DNA of 64,000 bases from Protea cynaroides (Eukaryota; Streptophyta; Magnoliopsida; Proteales; Proteaceae): contig CM053276.1 in the NCBI GenBank assembly GCA_028583415.1, positions 7,594,663-7,658,662 on the forward strand. The letters are read 5' to 3'. Shown here one piece after another: positions 1-10,081 of this stretch. Position 1 is the first letter of the stretch; each line of letters opens with the position of its first letter. The position numbers were made by a program, and so were the translations under genes. The notes under the pieces are model-generated. The model saw only the letters and a program-made list of their open reading frames with translations. It did no database searches and was not told the DNA's origin.

Positions 1-1257
1 ATTGAAAGGGGCTGTGTTACGAAAACTTGCCCTGGCCTAACCTATATTTAGGTAAATTACATGGCCCATTATTAGCCAAAAAAAAAAAAAAAACCATCAA
101 CATGGGTGTAGAAAAATCACAGTAGTGTTTTTTCAATTATTATTACTATAAATGTTTAAGGAAGAAATGGAAAAAATAAATAAATATCATCTCTACCCAA
201 ACCAAAATAAAAAAAATTTGAGAGGATGAAATTCTGTAAACATTGAAGGTTTAATTATCCTCTAAAATAATTGATTAATCCTATAAATTTATATCAATGA
301 TATCTTAAAAATTTTCAACACATGGAGATAGTATCTATTATAGATATCCAAAAATTGATTTACAAATTTACCTCCCTTGATATCAATACTTTGGAATAAT
401 TGCAGCCATTAAATTTTAATGGACTCTTACTAAAGGTCATGAAAGGAACAATGGCAAAAGGTTTGGGTTGTTAGGACAAATGTTTAGGTTTGAGTCTTGA
501 GAGCGACCACTTTGTATAAAAATGTCAAAAGTTTAAGACCATCGCCATCCACTTTTCCGAAGTTATTGTATAGGGAGGACCAGCACTTGGTAATAATTCC
601 ACTATGTAAATTGGAATTCCAAATGAAAGATCATACCATGAGTCAACTGATCCTTGTTTGCGCCTCATTTAAGCTCTGCTAGCTGATAATATATTCAACT
701 CTCCTTCCATCCTCTTATCACTATCCATGGGTTGATGGAGTCCCGTGAAGCTCTGTGTGTCGTAGAGAGGATTTGCTCTCATCATCCTCAGGCTTTACTC
801 TAAAACTCTCCATAGGCTGTGGAACCCACATTCCATTGATGGTGATAGAGTCCTATGAAGCTCTCCATGTCGTGGAGGATCGGCCCTTGTCATCTTCAAG
901 CTTTACCATTCTCATTCAACTTGTGCCAATCCCACTACAGTACTACATTGATATTTAAACTGTACATTATGGACCTATGGGGTCGGCCACACAAATTCAG
1001 CTCAAATAACTAATTTCTATTTTTTTTTTTTTTTTTACTTTAATTTAAGAGAGAACGACCCTTAAGTTGTCAGTTTGTGAATACTTTTTTACTTTCATTT
1101 ACATTCTAATCATGTGAGTTTGCGTTGATACACTTTCTCCTCCCTCACCATATAAAGCTATGTTGACAAAACCGTTTCTCCCTACACCAGTGGCATCGGA
1201 ACCCACACTTCTAAACTTCTTTTCAGTCTATTTTTATTGAACCTTTCAATTCATAAC
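1..1257. other. Gene-free AT-rich stretch with a local duplication
   Basis: I see no supported gene. ORFs here are short and show no family resemblance. Two imperfect direct copies, around 738-800 and 848-905, share the pattern of a 'GAAGCTCT' block, a 'GTCGT(A/G)GAG' block and a 'TTTAC' block about 108 bp apart, so this is a small ancient tandem duplication. A poly-T run lies at 1020-1036. The stretch ends at the first LTR. Confidence 0.6.
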
Positions 1258-1664
1258 TGTAAAATCTTTTTTGATTTTATTATTATGAACAACATTATCT
1301 TGCTTGCCTTTTATAATTAGTGGGAATCCAATCAAAGATTGATTGATTATCTTTTACCAATTATAAACAAAATCTATTCCATTATGGGATTGGAATAGTT
1401 GGAATAGATTTGGTATGTAGTTATTATAAATATGTGACAGGGTTCCTATAATCTCTATCTGCGTCAAATCAAAAGGGACCCATACCCAAGGGAGGGGAGA
1501 TAGTAGAAAATCTCTGCTGGGAATCAATTTAAGACAAGTCAAAATCAATCTTCTACAAAGAGGTATGTCCCATTTATTTTTAATCTGATTATGATATTAT
1601 CAATGTGTTTTATTCTCCATATGGAATTGATTGGAATGAGTTTATTGGGATTAAAAATCCTACA
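1258..1664 (+). repeat. 5' LTR of copia element 1
   Basis: Begins TGTAAAATC and ends ATCCTACA, and aligns over its length with 7865-8263. Differences such as 'GGAATAGTTGGAATAG' here against a single 'GGAATA' in the other copy show the two LTRs have diverged, so the insertion is not recent. Confidence 0.9.
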
Positions 1665-1979
1665 CTAGTATCAGAGTCATCTCATATGGATTTAAAATGA
1701 TTGAGTATAGAATCGTCATGTATGAATCCATTAAAACATGGAGAAAATTCTTTTTGATTCTCATTTCAATTTTTGGTGAAAAAGGGAGAGATTTACAATA
1801 ATCGAATAATTTTTCGACCGTCAAAATTACAAGAAAAATAGGTCAATGTGTAGATCTCCTTGAGACAGTTACGACGATACAAATATCTCCACCACCGAAC
1901 ACCAGACGCACAGCCATGCGCCAGCAAAAAAAGCGAGTGAGATATATTCGCTCATTTTTGTTTTAGAAAAAAAATTGAC

Positions 1980-2330
1980 GTAGGCGGGCCCGGTTGACCC
2001 GTGACCAAACCAAGTCCGAACCTCAACCCGGATAGGGCCAGAATCGGGTCAGCCCGAACCGAGTCTCAACTCTACCCAGATAGGACCCAAATCAAGTTAA
2101 CCCAAACGGACCGGGATAGGACCAGAATCCGGTCAACCCGAACCAACCCGGATATGACCGAATCGGGTCAACCCAAACCAAGCCCGAACCATACCGGATA
2201 GGCCCGGATCAGGTCAACCCGAACCAGGATGAACCAACCCAGCCCAGACCAGTTTTGGGACCAAACCGGACCAGTACAGACCCGGTTATATAGAACCAAG
2301 CCCAAGTCGGCTCAGGCCTTAGGGCCTATT
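1980..2330 (+). repeat. Leader repeat block of copia element 1
   Basis: A C/A-rich stretch in which short words such as 'CAACCCGAACC', 'GGATAGG' and 'AATCGGGTCA' recur irregularly. It reads through as an ORF at 2001-2201, but that protein is only a by-product of the repeat. A similar but T/G-richer block occurs at 43610-43860 in the related element. Confidence 0.6.
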
Positions 2331-2678
2331 TGGATCACAGGCAAGTGATCCCACGCGCCGGCTTTAATCGGCCCGTAAGGGAGCGTAAAAGTTCCGTTTG
2401 ACCTGAAATTTGTTCCGTTGAATTTCTTTCATCATGCTCTACATTCTGGTATGTCTATAATATCATTTTTGGAATCTCAAATTTGTAATATTTGATTAAA
2501 AGCTAGTTTTGGAAGTATTTTACAAGGTTTTTGTAATTTTAATGATGAAATGATTACCAAATGAATAATGTGCATGCTTATGTTGGTCTATTAAGACATA
2601 ATTTATGTTTTCAATTTTTGAATCATATTTCAATTTTTAAATCATATTCCATGTGACTGCATACCTGAATTTATAGAT

Positions 2679-2804
2679 ATAACTATGCAATTGAATCAAT
2701 CCACTAAAGTGGCACACCTATTGCATAGTTATATTTGGAAATTCAAGAATTTTAATATGTAAAAGTAGTCAGCCTGATAATGCACACCCAAAGGTGGCAT
2801 TGTC
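2679..2804 (+). other. Hairpins in the copia leader RNA
   Basis: A perfect 13-bp inverted repeat (ATAACTATGCAAT at 2679-2691, complement at 2720-2732) encloses a small CCAC-TAAA-GTGG hairpin. Next comes a hairpin at 2776-2804: GATAATGC, bulged A, CACC, loop CAAA, GGTG, GCATTGTC. The CACC-CAAA-GGTG core recurs at 2864, 3017 and, with one change, 3188. A related hairpin with changed but still paired bases lies at 44358-44386. Role is not known to me; a leader RNA structure is inferred. Confidence 0.65.
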
Positions 2805-2816
2805 CACTTATGTTAG

Positions 2817-3325
2817 TTACATACATTCACTTATTAAGGATGTTCGATTGAGGATTTTTCATTCACCCAAAGGTGATGAAATTTCCAAAGCCATCATTCA
2901 TTGACGGTGTTGCCTAGATATCTAAGAGGATTAGTACATGTTTGTCCCAAAAGATAAGTGTGTAGTGCGTTACATACACTCACTTATTAAGGATGTTCGG
3001 TTGAGAATTTTTCATTCACCCAAAGGTGATGAAATTTCCAAAGCCATCATTCCTTGACGGTGTTGCCTGGATATCTAAGAGGATCAGTACATACTTGTCT
3101 CAAAAGATAAGTGTGTAATGCAGTTGACTCTTAGGTAAATGAAATAATAATCACATATTAAGGATGTTCGGTTAAGGGGATTTCATTCACTCAAAGGTGA
3201 TGAAGTTTTCGAAGCCATCATCCCTTAGCGGTCTTGCTTGGATATCTAAGAGGACCAGTGCATGATTGTCCCAAAAGATAAGTGTGTATTACGGTTGACT
3301 CTTAGGAAGGAGAAATAATGATCAC
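2817..3325 (+). repeat. Three tandem copies of a ~150-170-bp leader unit
   Basis: Units beginning near 2817, 2970 and about 3140 share 'TTAAGGATGTTCG', 'CATTCACCCAAAGGTGATG', 'TATCTAAGAGGA' and 'AAAAGATAAGTGTGTA'. The first two are 153 bp apart; the third is offset by about 171 bp after a small insertion. Each unit carries one CAAA-loop hairpin. A diverged single copy is split around the solo LTR at 44740-47022. Confidence 0.8.
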
Positions 3326-3372
3326 CTATTTTGCTAAGGTTTAATGATTTATTTCCTTGATATATATGAGTA

Positions 3373-4170
3373 ATGGATACATTAGTTGCATACATGTCTT
3401 TAAATATAAAGTCATATGATAAACTTTATCTTAGGATGTCGATACCTGCAAATGTGCTAGCTTTACTGCCTGTATTGACTGGTTCAAATTATCAAAAATG
3501 GTATGAGGCAGTGGAAACCCAACTCAGTATGTCGGATATAGAATTGGCTCTTAGAAAAGAAAAACCTGCTCCTATCACTCCTGAGAGCTCTCTTGCTGAG
3601 ATTCTGAAAATGGAGATGTAGGAAGTTTCTAATCGAAAATCCCTAATCTTGATGAGAAATTCTGTTTCTAAAACCCTTCGTGGCAGTATCCAAATGAAAG
3701 GTACTACCAAGGAATATCTGAAAGAGATACAGACGAAATTTAATGTGACAAATAAAAGTCTCAAAATTAGTCTGATGGCAGCTTTGACTGGGACAAGGTT
3801 TGAGTCAAATGGTAATATTTAAGAACACATACTGCAGCTGGTTGCAAAAAGAGAAAGATTAAAGAGTCTGGGAACCTCTTTGGATGATGACTTCTTAGTT
3901 TATCTGGCTTTGACTTCTCTTCCGAATGAGTATAGTCAGGTTCATGTATCCTACAATACTCAAAAAGACAATTGGAGTTTAGACAATCTGATTTCCTTCT
4001 GCTCTCAAGAAGAGGATAGGTTAAAAAAGAAGAAACCTGAGAATGTCAATCTAGTCCAGACCAAACCTTTTACTAAAAAAAGAATGGGGATTAGAGGCGT
4101 AGGGTCTCAGAAGAAGAAAAAGTTTTTCAAGAAGGGCAATGGGGAGCAGGAGAGCACGAAGCAGGGATGA
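3373..4170 (+). pseudogene. gag of copia element 1 (broken)
   Basis: From ATG 3373 the product has the copia gag signature 'LTGSNYQKW' (UBN2-type nucleocapsid precursor). A stop at 3619-3621 ends the first part; the frame continues after it, and a further stop at about 3822 precedes the segment from 3880, which has 'DDDFLVYLALTSLP', also typical of copia gag. A lysine-rich tail follows. The CCHC zinc knuckle expected next is missing, and the protease active site is not visible, so a deletion around 4140-4200 is likely. Confidence 0.8.
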
Positions 4171-4171
4171 G

Positions 4172-7100
4172 GTTAGTGTATTCGTGGGGAACAGTGTGAG
4201 AGTTGCAGTAGAGGCCATTGGAGTTTTTAGACTGTTTTTTATTTCAGAAATCTTTGTAGATTTGGAAGACACCGTATATGTTCCCTCAATGAAGAAAATT
4301 TTGATTTCTGTATCGAGACTAGTAAATAATGGATACAGTTTGATATTTAATAAGAATGATTTTGATTTATGTCTAGATTCTTCTATAATTGGAAATGGCA
4401 TGGTAGTAAATGGTTTATATCAATTGAATTTAGTACATTTTATGGTTTTAAATGTGTCTTCTAAATGTCCTATGCTGGATGAGTCGTACTTAACTCTTTG
4501 GCACAGGCGTTTAGGACATATTTTGGTGGAGCGTATAAAGAGATTCATTGTCGATGAAATTCTAAAACCTTTATAGTTTGATGATATGTCTGTCTGTGTG
4601 GACTGTTGTATCAAGGTAAAAATGACCAGAAATAGAAAGAAGAAGGCGGTTCGCAACAATGACTTGTTTGAACTGATTTATACTGACATCAGTGGTCCTT
4701 TTTCCCTCTCTCTCCATGGGAGGTCATCGATATTTTATTACCTTCATTGATGATTATTCTAGATATGGTTATGTCTATCTATTGGCTGACAAATCTAGTT
4801 CACTAGATGTCTTTAAGATTTACAAGACAGAAGTGGAGAATTTTTTTTATCAAAAATGATAAAAGTTGTTAGATCAGATCGAGGAGGTGAATATTATAAT
4901 AAGCCAGGTGATTCTAGTCAACACCTTGGTCCTTTTGCCAAGTTCTTACACAAGCATGGCATCATTGTTCAATATTCCATGCTTGAAACCCCTCAACAAA
5001 ATGGAATTATCGAAAAAAGGAATATGACTCTGAAAAATATGATGAAAGTATGATTAGTAACACCAATCTTCTAGATTTTCTATGGGGGGAAGCTCTAAAG
5101 ACTGTCGCTTACATACTCAATAGGGTGCCATGTAAAACTGTTCTCAAAACACTTTTTGAGCTATGGATTGGCAAAAAATCGAGCTTGAATCATCTACATG
5201 TTTGGGGATGCAGAGCAGAAGCCAGATTATATAATCCTCATGAAAAGGTTATGGATCCAAGGACAGTCAGTTGTCATTTTTTCGACTATCCTAATAGATC
5301 CAAGGGGTTTAGATTTTATTGTCCCAGTTCCACTAATCGGATAGTTGAGACTGCTCATGCCAAGTTTATTGAAGACTCATGTGAATTAGTAGAACCAAGA
5401 AGCTTGGAGTTTGATGAAGTCCTTGTATTTCCTATTTCAATGATCCCTAGTACTATTGTGCCTACAGTTATGCATCCCATGGTCCTGCTAATAGTAGAGG
5501 AGTTTGCGAGGACTGAGGTACCTGATCAACCTGTGGCACCAATGTTGATTGCAGAAACTGAAGAGATGGTCAGGAGATCCACTAGGCAGCGCAAGAGTTC
5601 TATCTCCTCTGACTACATTTTATACTTGACTGAAGGAGAGTTTGACATTATTCAAGAATAGATCCCTCTAGTTTTGAGGAAGCCATGAATAGCTCTAATG
5701 CCCCAAAATGGTTAGAAGCTATGAAAGATGAATTGTTGTCCATGGTCAATAACTGTGTTTGGACACTTGTAGATTTACCTAATTCTTGTAAACCCATAGG
5801 CTCCAAATCGATTTTCAAGACTAAGTGTGACTCCAGGGGAAGTATTGAGCGCTACAAGGCCAGGCTAGTACTAAGGGATTCACACAAATGGAGGGAGTTA
5901 ACTTCAAGGAGACATTTTCTCCAATCTCCTCGAAGGATTCATTTAGAGTAATTATGGCGTTTGTGGCTTATTATGATCTGAAATTACATTAGATGGATGT
6001 AAAAAGAGACTTTTTGAACGGAGACTTGATTGAGGAAGTTTACATGAGCCAACCAGAATGTTTTGAGGTACAAGACAAGAAAGGAATGGTTTGTAGCTCA
6101 ATAAATCCATTTATGGTCTCAAACAAGTTTCTAGACAATGATATCTAAATTTCCACCAAATATATCCTCTTTTGATTTTGTTGAGAGTGCTATTAATCAA
6201 TACATTTATCACAAAATCAATAGGAGCAAGTTCATCTTTCTGGTATTGTATGTAGACGACATTCTGCTTGCCAGTAGTGATTTAGGTTTGCTTGCAGAGA
6301 CCAAGCGATTTCTATCGGAGAACTTTGAAATGAAAGATATGGGTGAGAGTTCTTTTATCCTGGGTATTGAAATCAGTCGTGACAGAAGACGTAGACTATT
6401 TGGATTGTCTCAAATGACCTATATTGATTATATACTCAAGAGGTTCAATATGTCAAACTGTTCGACTGGTGAGGCACCCATCAGCAAGGGAGACAAGTTG
6501 AACAAGACCCAGTGCCCTAGGAATGAGATTGAAAGAAGGTCTATGACTGATAAGCCTTACGCATCTGCAGTAGAGAGCCTTATGTATGCATAGGTTTGCC
6601 CTTGCCCTGATATCGCTTTTGCAGTGAGTGTGTTGGGACGTTTTCAGTCAAATGCAGGTTTGGCTCACTGGACAGCTGTAAAGAAAGTCTTACGATATTT
6701 ACAGAGGACAAAAGATTATATGCTTACATATGGCAGTAATGATACCCTTGAGATTGTAGGTTATTCTGATGCAGATTACAGTGGATGCCCTGATGACAGA
6801 AAATTCACATCAGGATACATCTTCATGATAGCTGGAAGAGCTATTTCTTGGAAGAGTGTAAAGCAAATAATTTTAGCATCTTCTACTATGGAGGCAGAGG
6901 TCGTGGCATTGTTTGAGGCCACGAAGCAGGCAATCTGGCTGAAAATTTTCATTTCTGGTCTGAAGACTGTGAAAATCATCTGCAGACCATTATTAGTGTA
7001 TTGTGATAATCAGTCAGCTATATCTTTCTCTAAGAATAACCAAAGGACTGGTGCTTCAAAGCACATTAACATTAAGTATCTGTTAGTAAAGGAAAAGATT

Positions 7101-7361
7101 AACGACAATCACAACATTGTACAAAAGATCTTGACGGTAGATATGGTTGCTGATCCCTTGACAAAGGCCCTACCAATTGGAGTCTTCAAGGATCATGTTT
7201 CTAGCATGGGCATAATCGAGTCTTTTGATGTAATTTTTTGTAAAACTTATATATTTACATTGATATTTGATTGTATTGTTTTGTCTGTGATTTTTATGGA
7301 CATAGTGATGAATACCATGGTTTCTTTTCATGAGTTAGCATTTACACTCTTGCTAGTCTGA
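4172..7361 (+). pseudogene. pol of copia element 1 (broken)
   Basis: Segments in order: protease remnant and GAG-pre-integrase (about 4172-4576, with 'LTLWHRRLGH'); integrase core (about 4655-5250, 'TDISGP', then 'RSDRGGEYYN' after a frameshift, and 'TPQQNGIIEKRN'); reverse transcriptase (5685-6593, with an intact-looking 'LYVDDILLAS' at about 6246); RNase H (about 6594-7240, with 'SDADYSG' and 'ADPLTKAL'). Stops or frameshifts near 4570, 4718, 5053, 5661, 5950 and 6594 interrupt it. The 3' end of the last ORF runs past the conserved RNase H end. Confidence 0.88.
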
Positions 7362-7390
7362 ATGAAAGTTTTGTTTAATTAACATGTCAT

Positions 7391-7652
7391 GACACAAAAG
7401 GCAGTATTAAACCAGAACACAAAAGATAGTATTAAATCAGGACACAAAAGATAATATTTAGCTAGAACACAAAAGACAGTATTAAGTCAGGACACAAAAG
7501 GTAATATTAAGCCAGAACACAAAAAACAATATTAAGCCAGGACACAAAAGACAGTATTAAGCCAGGACCCAAAGACGGTATTAAGTCAAGATCGAAAGAC
7601 GGTATTAAGTCAAAACATAAAAGACAGTATTAAGTCAAGTTTCAAAAGACGA
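7391..7652 (+). repeat. 25-bp tandem array before the 3' LTR
   Basis: About ten imperfect copies of 'ACACAAAAGACAGTATTAAG' plus about 5 bases (CCAGG/TCAGG). The last copies lose bases (ACCCAAAGACGG, ATCGAAAGACGG). It lies in the untranslated region between RNase H and the 3' LTR of copia element 1. Confidence 0.9.
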
Positions 7653-7864
7653 CAAGCTAAGGTCAGATATTATCAAGGAGATTTCTGTCTGTGATAACAG
7701 AAAGTTGTACGTCGTATGATTGAGGCGTATCTTCTGCTGTTGTTCAACATTAGTCTACTTATTGGAAGGAAGAGGATTTAGGATAATCTGATTTTAATTA
7801 ATGATTTCCATGGCCACATTAGTTTATAACAATCTTGTGGAATAATGTAGTCCAACTGAGAGAT

Positions 7865-8263
7865 TGTAAAATCTTTTTTGATTTTATTATAATGGATAAT
7901 ATTATCTTGCTTGTCTTTTATAACTGGTGGGAATTCAATCAAGGATTATTGATTATCTTTTACCAATTATAAACCAAATCTATTCCATTATGGGATTGGA
8001 ATAAATTTGGTATGCAGTTATTATAAATATGTAGTAAGGTCCCAATAGTCTCTCTCTACATCAAATTAAAAGGGACTGATACTCAATGGAGAGGAGACTG
8101 TAGAAGATCTTTACTGAAAATTAATTTAAGACAAGGTCGAAAATCAATCTTTTAAGAAGAAGTATGTCTCATTTATTTTTAATCTGATTATGATATTATC
8201 AATGTGTTTTATTCTCTATATGGGATTGATTGGAATGAGTTTATTGGGATTAAAAATCCTAGA
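7865..8263 (+). repeat. 3' LTR of copia element 1
   Basis: Begins TGTAAAATC and ends ATCCTAGA. It is preceded by a short purine stretch (ACTGAGAGAT) in the polypurine-tract position. It is a diverged copy of the left LTR. Confidence 0.9.
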
Positions 8264-9171
8264 ATAGCATACCACCCCACTTCTAAAATATTCATGTTTT
8301 TATGACTGAAGCATCAAGATGAAATCTATATATACAATAATATTATCCTTTCAAGTTGGTCTGATATTTGCTTGATGTTAGTCAAGGCAGCAAACAATCC
8401 AACCAAAACGCAACTTAGGTGGGAACGTGTATCATGTTGAAAAATTTTAGGTAGAAAGTGGAGTGCCTAACTTTTATTAAATGGTTGTCGGCTACATGAA
8501 TCCTATTATGCCATTCAGCTTCTTTTTTTTAAAGCGAATAGTTTGTTTAAGCTCTGAACCTATTTATAAAAAAGCAACTACATAATAGAAATTCGTTTTG
8601 GCTGAATATTTGACATATTAAAAGGCCGTATTTGTTTCGTTGTAAAAATTCTTAGGTAAATGATATTTCACATGAAAATTTTTCTTTTTTTTTCAATGTT
8701 TTTTCATAATATTTTATGTTAAAACAAACAGTGAAAATCCTAGAATTTAAGGAAAATTTTTCTTTTTTGCCTTTTTAGATGTTAACAAATGGAATCAAAA
8801 TGAAAGGAGGAAGCCCTGGAAGCCTAATAAAATGATGGACCCCTATGAAGAAATGAACTTACCTAGAGAAGAGAATTCCTCCCAACAAGAATACATTAGG
8901 AGTTGAACATGAAATTATTTAAGTATACTTGCCAACCCCTTTCAAATATTTTAGGCTTGGGGTTAACTCATCACTACCTGGTTTATATTTGGGTTGACTA
9001 GGAATTGAGTGTTATATCTAGGTTAGCTGGTTTTCTATAGGGACTGTACTGACCATATGGGCTGAGTTCATTCAGGTTCCAGCAATCCCAAGCCGATTCA
9101 GAGATTCCCCAAAACTCGCTTGACCAGGACTGAATAACCCCACTATTAACCCATCCTATTGTGCCCAGTCT
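8264..9171. other. Intergenic, no gene seen
   Basis: AT-rich sequence between the copia element and the SPS4 upstream region. The ORF at 8998-9192 has no recognisable domain. Confidence 0.6.
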
Positions 9172-9321
9172 GAGTCTGGCTCCTCTCCCCACATGGTACT
9201 TTCCTCATGATCCGTCACCGTTCATGAAACGTGGGATCTACTTTTAAAATGTGGGACTGACTAGACATAGACAGTGATGGAGTCACGGGGAGGGTACCTA
9301 GATGGGGAAAGATCCAGACTC
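9172..9321. mobile_element. MITE, 'GAGTCTGG..TCCCC' family, copy 1
   Basis: Terminal inverted repeats: GAGTCTGGCTCCTCTCCCCA at the left and its imperfect complement TGGGGAAAGATCCAGACTC at the right, about 150 bp apart. A second member with the same ends lies in SPS4 intron 1 (10972-11122). No convincing target duplication; superfamily not assigned. Confidence 0.65.
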
Positions 9322-9799
9322 TAACAGATCCAATCCATAAGGCCATTTCTGACCTTTACCAGCTTGCCACTTCCATGGTATAGACGAATTCCAAATGGGT
9401 TATAAAGGAATCTGTGATTGATGAAAGAGATTAGGCAAAACCACTATTATTCTATAATATCTTGTGAATTATAAAGAAAAATATTAAAAAAAAAAAAAAG
9501 ACAAAGAGAACATGGAACAAGGTAATCACAATTGGACTTGGTTGGCCAGGAGAAAGAAAGAATAAAGGGATATTATGATAATATTCGGCTTTTTTTATGA
9601 AGCCCAAAACAAATGTAAATGAAAAAATAAAAAAGGAGATATGAAAGTGAAACAAAAGAAGTCATCCTCTCCATTCTATAGATGCGTTTTCTATACCTTT
9701 ATCACCGAAAATCAATGCCACTTTGAAATCCGTAGCCTTTTAAAGGCCATTCCCTCTTCTACCTTCTCACTCACTCACTCATTTCCTTCCAAATCTCAA

Positions 9800-9802
<3 letters not shown>

Positions 9803-9848
<46 letters not shown>
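9803..9848 (+). repeat. (CT)n tract upstream of SPS4
   Basis: About 23 CT repeats, 234-279 bp before the SPS4 start codon. Such tracts are common in plant 5' leaders and core promoters and can bind GAGA-type (BPC) factors. A TATA-like 'CAATATAAAA' lies downstream at 9969-9978, so whether the tract is in the promoter or in an upstream-initiated leader is open. Confidence 0.85.
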
Positions 9849-9849
<1 letters not shown>

Positions 9850-10081
9850 ATTTTGGTTTATCTGAGTTTCAATCCTTCTTTTTGTTTGTTCTCTATTGAT
9901 TTTTGAATAATTTTCTTCCTAGGTTTTTTTATCTGACATATATTTAATCATACTATTATAGCCAGCCTTCAATATAAAACCATCTCTGCTCTGAGTTTCT
10001 ACTACTTTCTCATCTCAGAGAAGAATTAAAAACAAAGGAAAGAAATAAAAAAGAGAAACGGGGAGAATAAAGGAGGGAGAG

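Larger units (their letters stand above)
1258..8263 (+). mobile_element. Ty1/copia LTR retrotransposon, full length but decayed
   Basis: Two LTRs (1258-1664 and 7865-8263) frame a copia-ordered body: gag, protease/GAG-pre-integrase, integrase, reverse transcriptase, RNase H. Just inside the left LTR, 'AGTATCAGAG' at 1667-1676 resembles the usual initiator tRNA-Met primer site. The bases outside the element, ATAAC and ATAGC, are a plausible 5-bp target duplication with one change. Coding is broken by several stops and frameshifts, so the copy cannot make its own polyprotein. Between LTR and gag (1980-3360) lies a long leader with repeats and hairpins. Between RNase H and the right LTR is a 25-bp tandem array. 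Confidence 0.92.

Noticed and set aside
2001..2201. Proline/threonine-rich ORF in the copia leader
   Set aside because: Product of a short-word repeat; no conservation expected, and the relative at 43610 does not keep the frame.
7391..7652. CRISPR-like regular repeat
   Set aside because: Units are directly adjacent with no unique spacers, and the DNA is plant nuclear.
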